Of a stretch of 38,649 nucleotides of DNA, positions 1 to 6,873 are shown in pieces. The stretch is taken from assembly GCA_017450695.1 (NCBI GenBank), contig JAFSTA010000050.1, positions 1 through 38,649 on the forward strand, given 5' to 3'. Source of the stretch: Kiritimatiellia bacterium. GTDB taxonomy: Bacteria; Verrucomicrobiota; Kiritimatiellia; RFP12; UBA1067. Made by a program: the position numbers and the translations under genes. Positions within the stretch are counted from its first letter, which is position 1; each line of letters begins with the position of its first letter. The notes beneath the pieces are model-generated. The model saw only the letters and a program-made list of their open reading frames with translations. It had not been told where the DNA came from and ran no database searches.

Positions 1-1353
1 CATCCCGTCAAGGCGGCGCGGTCGTTCGGCAAGGCGTGGACGGCGGCGCGCTCCGAGGCGAGCCTTCAGGACGTGAATACGGAGATCCTGTCCGACCCGA
101 CCGTTCAGGAGGCCGTCAAGAAGTTCGGCCTTCACCTCCGCGAGGTGGACGCGCTGAACGAACGCGACGTCGAGATGTTCCACGGCATGGAGCGCAACAA
201 AGTGAAGATCTTCGGCAAGGAGTACGCCATCACGGACATCCCGTTCTTCGGCGAGTTCATGCTGAAGAGCGAACGCCACTACCTCACGTATCTCAACGCC
301 ATGTCCGCAGACCTCTACACGTCCATCGTAAACGGAATCCCCGGAGGCGCGACGCCGTGGCAGAAGAAGATGATAGCCGACATGATCAACATCTGGAACG
401 GCTCCGCCGCGCTCTCGAAGGAGCGCCGCCAGGCGCTGCAGAAGGCGTGGGTGAACGACATCTTCTGGGCGCCGCAGCTCGCCATCTCCCGCGTCCAGTC
501 CGCCGTCGGGTACGACATTTGGCATCCGCTCGTCGCGAAGGGGATCAAGAACGCCGACGGCACGTTCGAGAAGGTGTCGAACGATGAACGCAAGACGGCG
601 GCGAAGATCGGGCTTATCGAGCATCTGAGATCGACCGTCGCCATGATGGCGATGGGGTATCTGCTGCGCTGGCTGTTCGCGGACGACGACGACAAGTACG
701 ACTTCTCGCAGGCCGACTGGTTCGAGAAGATGATGATGCTCGCCTCGCCGAAGGTCGGCAACACCACGATAGACCTCACGGGCGGCGAATCGACGTTCAA
801 CAGGCTCGTTCACCAGCTCGCCACAAGGTCGAAGCGCACCGGCACGGGGCGCTTGCAGAAGTTTGGCGACTTCAACGGGCCGAGCACATGGGGCGTGATA
901 GGCCGCTATCTGCAAGGCAAGCTCTCGCCGTCCGCATCGACCGTCACAGCGCTCTGGGAGGGCAAGGACTACGTAGGCGAAGAGTACGGCGTCGGCAAGA
1001 TGGTGCAGGAAATGCTCGTCCCGCTGACGTTCGAGGACGTGAAGGACCAGCTTGAGCAGAACGGCGTCGGCAAGTCTCTCGTCACGGTTCCGCTGTCGAT
1101 TCTCGGCGCGGGCGGCTCCACCTACGACCGCAAGCCCTACGAGAACGCCGTCAACCGCTTCCTCGAAAAGAAGGACGGCTTCGCGCCGGACGTGCGCGGA
1201 CGGATAGAGGCGAAGGTAAAGGCGGCGAAGAGACTGGAGAGCGAGGCGGAGAAGCTTGAAAAGAACGGCAGGCCCGTCCCGCAGAGCCTCGCCGACAGGA
1301 TAGAGGAGCTGAAGTCCGGCGCCCTGTCGCTCATCCGCGAGGCGCGGAGGTGA
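1..1353 (+). CDS. C-terminal part of a phage large polyvalent protein (LPD38-like), 5' end outside window
   Basis: The frame is open from the first base with no stop, so this is the 3' end of a longer gene; a GTG at 73 is probably internal, because coding-like sequence (HPVKAARSFGKAW) precedes it. The visible 450 residues resemble the LPD38 domain found at the end of giant phage and integrative-element polyproteins: an aromatic SERHYLTYLNAMSADLY segment, FWAPQLAISRVQS, a hydrophobic stretch (about 190-200 of the visible part), then DLTGGES, RLVHQLATRS, RYLQGKLSPSAS and LWEGKDYVGEE. The tail is a charged helix rich in K, E and R. In phages such proteins are thought to be packaged multi-domain proteins; the specific role cannot be read here. 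It marks the edge of a prophage or related element. The domain call rests on remembered family patterns, not a search. Confidence 0.7.
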   Translation, partial: HPVKAARSFGKAWTAARSEASLQDVNTEILSDPTVQEAVKKFGLHLREVDALNERDVEMFHGMERNKVKIFGKEYAITDIPFFGEFMLKSERHYLTYLNAMSADLYTSIVNGIPGGATPWQKKMIADMINIWNGSAALSKERRQALQKAWVNDIFWAPQLAISRVQSAVGYDIWHPLVAKGIKNADGTFEKVSNDERKTAAKIGLIEHLRSTVAMMAMGYLLRWLFADDDDKYDFSQADWFEKMMMLASPKVGNTTIDLTGGESTFNRLVHQLATRSKRTGTGRLQKFGDFNGPSTWGVIGRYLQGKLSPSASTVTALWEGKDYVGEEYGVGKMVQEMLVPLTFEDVKDQLEQNGVGKSLVTVPLSILGAGGSTYDRKPYENAVNRFLEKKDGFAPDVRGRIEAKVKAAKRLESEAEKLEKNGRPVPQSLADRIEELKSGALSLIREARR

Positions 1354-1451
1354 GGCGCGACCCTCCGCTCCATTCCCTCGTTTTCCTCGCAAGGAACTCG
1401 CAAGAAAAATGGCGGATTTCGCACACAAAAGCAACCCTCCGCACATGATTT

Positions 1452-1477
1452 GCGAAATTACAAAAAGCTAATTTCGC
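1452..1477. terminator. Perfect 9-bp inverted repeat between phage gene and truncated kinase
   Basis: GCGAAATTA (1452-1460) and TAATTTCGC (1469-1477) are perfect complements around an 8-nt loop. It lies between the converging ends of the phage-type gene and the kinase-FGE gene, so a bidirectional terminator is the simplest reading. There is no strong T run, and it could instead belong to the element boundary. Confidence 0.35.
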
Positions 1478-1513
1478 CCTTATTTCATGGGGTTTTACTT
1501 GATTTTTATAGAA

Positions 1514-3190
1514 TTACAGAAAATGCGGAAATGAGGGTTTCCCGAAACCTCCGTAGGTTCCGGTCGTCCCCGCGCGGCAGGCATACTCCCACTCCGCCTC
1601 CGTCTGCAGACGCGCCCCGCAGTTTAACGCTGAGTTCACCTTTTGGATGAACTCCTGGCAATCGCTCCACGAGACATTCTCCACGGGCAGATTCCTACCT
1701 TCTCCCTTGAAATATGATGGATTATTCCTCATCACACTCTCCCACTGCCGTTGCGTCATCTCCGTCTCGCCCATCCAGAAACCTTTCGTCAGCGTCACGC
1801 GATGCTGCGTCTCGTCATTGCACCGCACATACTCGGATTCCGGGGTTCCCATCATGAATGTGCCAGGCGGACACCAGCGGAAACGCATCTCCACGCCGCC
1901 GGGCAGGGTGAGCGTCTTCACCGCGCCAGACTGATGGGACAACTGGGACGAATAGGACGGCTGGGACTTCGCCAGCGCCGCTTTCCGTTCCGCCTCCCGC
2001 TGTTGGCGTTCCCGTTCTGCTCGTTCAGCGGCCTCTTTTTCCTTTGCCGCGACGTAGATGCCATCGACATCCGCCTTCGTCACAGTTGTCGCAATTGTCC
2101 CTCCCGTCCCAGTTGTCCTTGTTGTCTCAGTCGTCCCGTGCCAGAGCCGCCAGCTGCCGAACGCGGCGGCGGCGAGACACGCGGCGAGAACGCCCCATTT
2201 CACGAACCCCGGGCGGGATGGGGCGGTGTCTTTCGGCTCGGGCGCGGCACCCCTTCCCGCCAACGCCTCCGCGAACGCGACGCAGGAGGGAAAGCGATCC
2301 TCCCGTTTCTTGGAGAGGGCACGGGCGAGCGCGGCGCGGACGGCGCGAGGAAAGTCTTCGGGAATCCGTGGCGCGACGGTATTCACCGCATTGCCCATCA
2401 CCCACAGGTCACCGGTCTCGAACGCCGAGGCGAAAGGCACCTTCCCCGCCAGCAGCTCATAGACGAGAACGGCCAGCGCGTACTGGTCGGTCGCCGCGTC
2501 CTGCTTCTCGCCCTGCCACTGTTCCGGCGCCATGTACGGGCGCGTCCCAGAGGTGTCGCGCACTTCCCGCGACACGCGCCCCATCGATGACCTCACCTCC
2601 GCCGCCAACCCGAAATCCAGCACCCGCGCAACCAGCCCGCCGTCCGATCTCGTCTCCACCATCACGTTCGACGGCTTGATGGCGCGGTGGATGATCCGCT
2701 GCCCGTGCGCGTAGTCCAGAGCATCCGCCACCTGCCGCGCGATCTCGACCGCCTGTTCGAGCGGCACGCGCGAGTCGGGGAACTGCCGACGCCACCTCGA
2801 AAGCGTCACGCCCGGCGCGTATGACATCACCAGCAGCAACTCGCTTGGGGAGACGCGCAGCTTCCGGCGGATCTCCTCCGACTCGTACCAGACCGACCGC
2901 ACGGGGTGGAGCGTCAGCGCGGCGGCGATATGCGGATGGTGCAAGCGCGAAACCAACGCGAAGTTCGCGCGCACGTTCTCCAGTTCCTCCGGGTTTCCCT
3001 GTACCTCCGGCGGCAGCCCCTTCACCGCGACGTCAATCCCCGCCACTGTGTCCCGCGCGAGAAAGACCGAGCCGAACCCGCCGGTACCCAGCTCCTCCAG
3101 CAGGTCGTACTGGTCGATCCGCCCGACCATCTTTTCCAGACCGTCTCCGCGCACCGTCCGGGTTGTCGCCTCGCTCAAAAAAAATTTCAT
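1514..3190 (-). CDS. Ser/Thr protein kinase-FGE sulfatase fusion, C-terminally truncated, HRD motif altered
   Basis: A 558-residue protein. Residues 28-310 form a PknB-like kinase domain with glycine loop GTGGFG (35-40), Lys57 in VAVKG, DFG at 192-194 and an APEQ segment. A single membrane helix follows (about 332-348), then a low-complexity linker and the first half of a formylglycine-generating-enzyme/sulfatase-modifying domain (about 430-550) with PPGTFMMGT, VTLTKGFWMGETEMT, PVENVSWSDC and EAEWEYACRAG. Two defects are visible. The catalytic loop reads HRAIKPSN, so the usual Asp is Ala170, suggesting a pseudokinase. The FGE domain stops right after ACRAGTTGTYGGFG, lacking its second half, where the gene meets phage-derived sequence. 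The start at 3190 was chosen because an AGGGG lies about 10 nt upstream; an upstream ATG at 3220 is possible. Intact members are membrane-anchored signalling proteins. Confidence 0.75.
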   Translation of the reverse strand: MKFFLSEATTRTVRGDGLEKMVGRIDQYDLLEELGTGGFGSVFLARDTVAGIDVAVKGLPPEVQGNPEELENVRANFALVSRLHHPHIAAALTLHPVRSVWYESEEIRRKLRVSPSELLLVMSYAPGVTLSRWRRQFPDSRVPLEQAVEIARQVADALDYAHGQRIIHRAIKPSNVMVETRSDGGLVARVLDFGLAAEVRSSMGRVSREVRDTSGTRPYMAPEQWQGEKQDAATDQYALAVLVYELLAGKVPFASAFETGDLWVMGNAVNTVAPRIPEDFPRAVRAALARALSKKREDRFPSCVAFAEALAGRGAAPEPKDTAPSRPGFVKWGVLAACLAAAAFGSWRLWHGTTETTRTTGTGGTIATTVTKADVDGIYVAAKEKEAAERAERERQQREAERKAALAKSQPSYSSQLSHQSGAVKTLTLPGGVEMRFRWCPPGTFMMGTPESEYVRCNDETQHRVTLTKGFWMGETEMTQRQWESVMRNNPSYFKGEGRNLPVENVSWSDCQEFIQKVNSALNCGARLQTEAEWEYACRAGTTGTYGGFGKPSFPHFL

Positions 3191-3256
3191 CCATGCAGCA
3201 TCCCCTCGCGTCCAAATCACACGCGGGGCGTCACCGCCACCCCGTTGAAAAGCGAT

Positions 3257-3285
3257 AGGATAGCAAAACCCGTTCCCGAAAACAA
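3257..3285 (-). promoter_or_regulatory. Predicted promoter of the kinase-FGE gene
   Basis: Read on the minus strand, an extended -10 TGCTATCCT (3265-3257) has TTGTTT 17 bp upstream (3285-3280). It is one of the TGnTAnnnT sites shared by several genes in this window. Confidence 0.5.
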
Positions 3286-3535
3286 GCCGCAGCTATAAAA
3301 GTTAAAGAGTTAAATGGTTCAATCGCCGCTGACACGGCTTTAAATTGGGGAATTGGAAACAACAAAGACAACTTGTTTCGGTACGGATCGCAACCGCGAG
3401 CCGGATGGGAAACGTCGCGCGGTTGCGCGACGACCACCCGCGTGTTGTCTATCCGTTGTTTCGGTTGTTTCCCTCCTTATTTCTCTTTCTTCCGTTTGTT
3501 ACACAAATTATGTATCATAAATTATGAAATCTGTG
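3286..3535. other. Gene-free gap with one GC hairpin and weak 9-bp words
   Basis: No gene or RNA is recognisable. CGTCGCGC (3413-3420) and GCGCGACG (3425-3432) form an 8-bp stem with a GGTT loop and no T run. From 3454 to about 3507 the T-rich sequence falls into 9-bp units (GTTGTTTC words), and GGAAACAAC near 3352 is their complement. This is weaker than the arrays elsewhere. Confidence 0.35.
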
Positions 3536-3565
3536 TTGCACTACACCTCTGAAACATGTTATCAT
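3536..3565 (+). promoter_or_regulatory. Predicted promoter of the AAA ATPase gene
   Basis: TTGCAC (3536-3541), an 18-bp spacer and TATCAT (3560-3565) preceded by TG form an extended -10 promoter. It ends only 6 nt before the ATG chosen for the ATPase, so the transcript may have a very short leader or be leaderless; no Shine-Dalgarno sequence is seen. Confidence 0.5.
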
Positions 3566-3571
3566 GGTGCC

Positions 3572-4681
3572 ATGAAACAGCGGAATCCATTTATCATCCA
3601 CGGTTACGAAGGACCGAAAAACTTTTGCGACAGAATTGTCGAGACAGAGAAGCTGAACGCGGCGATTGAGAATGGCCGCGACGTCACGCTCCTTGCGGAA
3701 CGGCGCATCGGCAAGACCGGACTCATCAAGCACTATTTTGAACGACTTCGGCAAGAGGGACGCCGGGCGACGATTTATGTCGATATTTTCGCAACCTCCA
3801 GCCTCTTCGAGTTTACGAGGCAGTTTGCGGCGGCGGTAATCGGATCGATGAATTCCCGGTTGGACAAGGCAATCCTTGCCGCGACACGCTTTTTCAAGAG
3901 TTTCAAGCCCGAGATTTCCTTTGACGCGGTGACCGGTACGCCGTCATTTTCAATCGGACTCCAGCCGCGCCACGTCGAAACAACGATGAAGGAGTGCTTT
4001 GACTATCTTGGGGGACGCGGGGATTGCGTGGTGGCGATCGACGAGTTCCAGCAGATCGGGACATACGCGGAATCCGGGACGGAGGCACTGCTGCGATCCT
4101 ATGTACAGTTTCTGCCGAACACCCGTTTCGTTTTCGCCGGTTCACGGCACCACATGATGACGGAGATGTTTTCCTCGGCCAAGCGGCCATTCTACAATTC
4201 TACCCAGACAATCCAGCTGGATCGGATAAACCGGGATATCTATTACGCGTTCGCAGCCCAAAGGATGCCCAAGGCGTGCGGTCTCACTCGCAAAACCTTT
4301 GACCGGATTTACTCGATGTTCGACGGTGTCACATGGTATGTCCAGGCTGTGATGAACAGATTGTACGAACGCGGGACTGCTTCGGACAGGGATGTCAGCA
4401 CGGTAGTTGACGAGCTACTCCAAGAGAAAAACTGGGAATATGCGGCATTGCTGAAAACCCTTCCGCCCGGTTCCGTACGCCTGTTGAAGGCCATTGCGCA
4501 GGAAGGTAAGGCACGTATGGTCACGAGCGGGAAATTCATCGCGACACATTCGCTTCACGGTGCGTCAAGCGTACAAATCGCGCTGAAACGGCTGCTGGAG
4601 GACGAACTCCTTTACGAGACGGAAGACGGGTATGTGGTCTATGACAGGCTCTTTGGTTTCTGGTTGACGCGACTACCGTAG
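3572..4681 (+). CDS. Stand-alone AAA-family ATPase with C-terminal winged-helix-like region
   Basis: A 369-residue protein of the prokaryotic and archaeal-type ATPase group that is common in gut bacteria. Walker A is the variant AERRIGKTG (42-50), Walker B is CVVAIDEFQQ (152-161), and FVFAGSRHH (187-195) fits the sensor strand. The C-terminal 80 residues (PPGSVRLLKAIAQEG through DELLYETEDGYVVYDRLFGFWL) look like the winged helix that ends this family. The start at 3572 is preferred over an in-frame ATG at 3524 because the predicted promoter lies between them. No partner gene is adjacent; the next gene converges on it. Members are seen in genomes as lone accessory genes, and their biological role is mostly unknown. 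Confidence 0.8.
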   Translation: MKQRNPFIIHGYEGPKNFCDRIVETEKLNAAIENGRDVTLLAERRIGKTGLIKHYFERLRQEGRRATIYVDIFATSSLFEFTRQFAAAVIGSMNSRLDKAILAATRFFKSFKPEISFDAVTGTPSFSIGLQPRHVETTMKECFDYLGGRGDCVVAIDEFQQIGTYAESGTEALLRSYVQFLPNTRFVFAGSRHHMMTEMFSSAKRPFYNSTQTIQLDRINRDIYYAFAAQRMPKACGLTRKTFDRIYSMFDGVTWYVQAVMNRLYERGTASDRDVSTVVDELLQEKNWEYAALLKTLPPGSVRLLKAIAQEGKARMVTSGKFIATHSLHGASSVQIALKRLLEDELLYETEDGYVVYDRLFGFWLTRLP

Positions 4682-4911
4682 TTTGCCCGAAGAGCCGCGG
4701 GGGAGGGGTGCGCCCCGTCGCGACCACAATGCTTACCTATCAGTTCAAGGTTGGGTGGTTCGGCAATCGATTGCAGTCGATCACCTTCGATAGCTATCGA
4801 TTATTCTCTACTGCATCCTTCTCAGATTCTCAGCCTACCCGTTTCTCAGCCTCTCAACTGGGGGCGAAGCGCCCCGCCCTCATTGACATTCCCGCAGGGA
4901 TAGGGTCGTCG
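4682..4911. repeat. Composite intergenic repeat locus 1
   Basis: The gap between two converging genes holds, in order: the R hairpin in reverse orientation (4706-4725), a short GTTCAAGGTTGGGTGGTT module, a period-10 CGAT array (CGAT at 4768, 4778, 4788, 4798) containing the 14-bp palindrome TCGATAGCTATCGA (4787-4800), a five-unit 8-bp CTTCTCAG-type array (4818-4857), and a 6-bp stem mini-hairpin GGGGCG-AAG-CGCCCC (4861-4875). The hairpin may serve both converging genes as a terminator. Confidence 0.75.
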
Positions 4912-6372
4912 TTACCCCAAGAAAGCCTTTTGACGTTTCAGCGTGGATACCAGTTCCGCACTGTCCACCTCACGCGGCAAACTGTTGCCGCGCAACGCGA
5001 GGGCGGCTGCGGTTCCTGCCGCCTGTCCCATCGCCATGCACGGAGGCATCACGCGGATCGCCCCGGCGGCCTCGGACGTCGCCGAAACGGAACGCCCCGC
5101 AACCAGCAGGTTCTCCACGCCCTTCGGCAACAGGCAGCGGTACGGAACGCCATACCAGTTCCCGTTTTGCACCGTCACGTACTGGTTGCTGAGCGGACCG
5201 AAGCGTCCGTGGATATCGACAGAGTTGGAGGCGAGCAAGATGCTGTCCTTCGGTACGGAACCGTGCAGCACGTCGTCGGTCGTCAACCGATACTCGCCGA
5301 AGATGTGCCGCGTCTCGCGGATACCGAGCGTCGAGGCGGTGGAGAGCAGGACCGCGTCCTTGCACCCCGGCACGTACTTGCGGAAAAAGTTGAAGATGAT
5401 CTGCACCTGCCGCCGCCCTTCCGCCTCCGCATCCGACAGGCTCTTGGGATTCGTGCCATCGACTCCCATGATACGCGAGGTGTTGATCGCCCACTGGTCT
5501 TCGCGAACGCCCCGGAATAGACCGATCGAGACGCGCTTCAGCGGCCAGTCCCCATGCTCCCGCGCCTCGGTCACGCGCCAGTGGAGCGAACGGTAGTTCA
5601 CCCCGTCCTTGCGGTAGAAATTGTTCAGGTTCGCCTGGATGTCCGCCTCTACCTTCGCGTATTCCACATTGCCGATCCGGAAGAACATCGAGGCGGGCTG
5701 GATGCGGCCGGCGGCCTTGTCGCCCAGTTCGCACGGAACGCCCGCGCGCGCGGCGACATCGGCGTCACCCGTCGCGTCGATCACGAGCTTGGCGCGCACC
5801 GTCTCCAAACCGGCCTTGGTCAGAATCCGCAACCCCGTGATCCGTCCCCCGTCCATCAGCGGTTCAGCGAAAGCCGCGTGGAAGAGCACGCGGACGCCCG
5901 CCTCGCGGCACATCTCGTCCAGCACCAGCTTCAACGCCTCCGGCTCAAACGGCGTACAGTGGTCGTGCCCGATTTTGATCCACGAGGTGAACGCCGTTCC
6001 GGCGCGACACTCGCGCGGATGGATCGCGCCGCCGCAAGCCACCAGCCGATCGACCACCTCCTCGAAGAGACCGCGAATGATCATCGTCTCCCCGGTCTTG
6101 TCGTAGCAGGTCATGAACGGATTGACCAGTCCCTGCGTCGCCATGCCGCCCAGGCACCCGCCCTGCTCCAGCAACAGGACGTCCGCCCCGTTGCGCGCGG
6201 CGGCGATCGCCGCGCAGACACCGGCGGGTCCGCCGCCGACCACGGCCAGCTGCGCCGAATAACCCTCACTTGACGAGACGGCAGGCGCCGCCGCCCGTAC
6301 CGTTGTCGCCGCCATCCCGGAAAGGGTCAAAGCCCCAGTCCCCTTCAAAAAACTACGCCGTGGTATCGCCAC
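4912..6372 (-). CDS. Tat-exported FAD-dependent oxidoreductase
   Basis: A 486-residue flavoprotein of the FAD_oxidored type (PF12831-like). The N-terminus PRRSFLKG followed by a hydrophobic stretch (12-28) is a Tat signal, so it should be exported already folded with FAD. The dinucleotide-binding motif VVGGGPAGVCAAIAAARNGA lies at 44-63, followed by GGCLGGMATQGLVNPF, as in family members. The C-terminal ATSEAAGAIRVMPPCMAMGQAAGTAAAL closes the FAD-binding fold. The start is a GTG at 6372 with GGGGGA a few bases upstream. The gene is single, with its own promoter, and converges on the ATPase gene. The substrate is unknown; such proteins recur beside secreted sugar-processing enzymes. Confidence 0.85.
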   Translation of the reverse strand: MAIPRRSFLKGTGALTLSGMAATTVRAAAPAVSSSEGYSAQLAVVGGGPAGVCAAIAAARNGADVLLLEQGGCLGGMATQGLVNPFMTCYDKTGETMIIRGLFEEVVDRLVACGGAIHPRECRAGTAFTSWIKIGHDHCTPFEPEALKLVLDEMCREAGVRVLFHAAFAEPLMDGGRITGLRILTKAGLETVRAKLVIDATGDADVAARAGVPCELGDKAAGRIQPASMFFRIGNVEYAKVEADIQANLNNFYRKDGVNYRSLHWRVTEAREHGDWPLKRVSIGLFRGVREDQWAINTSRIMGVDGTNPKSLSDAEAEGRRQVQIIFNFFRKYVPGCKDAVLLSTASTLGIRETRHIFGEYRLTTDDVLHGSVPKDSILLASNSVDIHGRFGPLSNQYVTVQNGNWYGVPYRCLLPKGVENLLVAGRSVSATSEAAGAIRVMPPCMAMGQAAGTAAALALRGNSLPREVDSAELVSTLKRQKAFLG

Positions 6373-6421
6373 GATTCCCCCATTCTGTCCGAATCAGACC
6401 ATGAACACAAAAAACGCAGAC

Positions 6422-6450
6422 ATTCTACCAATCCTCACCCCTTCCGTCAA
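6422..6450 (-). promoter_or_regulatory. Predicted promoter of the Tat-exported FAD oxidoreductase
   Basis: On the minus strand TTGACG (6450-6445), a 17-bp spacer and TAGAAT (6427-6422) preceded by TGG form a near-consensus sigma-70 promoter with an extended -10. Confidence 0.65.
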
Positions 6451-6482
6451 TTGCGCGATTTCATCGAGATTGGGCGCTTCGC

Positions 6483-6807
6483 GCGTTGCGTGAGTGATTC
6501 GATTCAGATACCTTGTTATACTACACGCTGGAGGTTGAAGTTATCGACGAGCTCCTGGGGAAGCGTCCGTTCTGGTTCACGCGGTCGCGACGGAGCGCGA
6601 CCTCCGTGGCTCCGCACCTCCGTGCGAGACAATCTTACCCTCATTTCTATTCCCGTGCGAGCGCGGGCGGCGAGCCACCACCCACCCGCCACCACCTAAC
6701 CACACAAACCACCCAATCAACCACCCAAACCACCTAACCATCCAACCACCCTACCACCTACCACCCAACCACCTACTAGCTCTCGAAAAAAACACCGATT
6801 TCGGCAT
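6483..6807. repeat. Composite intergenic repeat locus 2
   Basis: This gap upstream of tex holds a 25-bp dispersed repeat (6483-6507), an orphan promoter (6514-6522) with GGAGG at 6530-6534, the R hairpin with a perfect 7-bp stem GGTCGCG/CGCGACC (6583-6602), and a long C-rich array (about 6675-6775). Its complement consists mostly of 8-bp GGTTNGGT words and is G-quadruplex-like. No open reading frame here looks real. Confidence 0.7.
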
Positions 6808-6835
6808 GGAAAATGAAAAACGGTTTTGCTAGAAT
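6807..6835 (+). promoter_or_regulatory. Predicted promoter of tex
   Basis: TGGAAA (6807-6812), a 17-bp spacer and TAGAAT (6830-6835) preceded by TGC, 38 nt before the tex ATG. The -35 is weak; the extended -10 matches the other sites in this window. Confidence 0.5.
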
Positions 6836-6873
6836 GACCGCCTTGTTTTTGTTCACCGTAGAGGTTCACAGAT

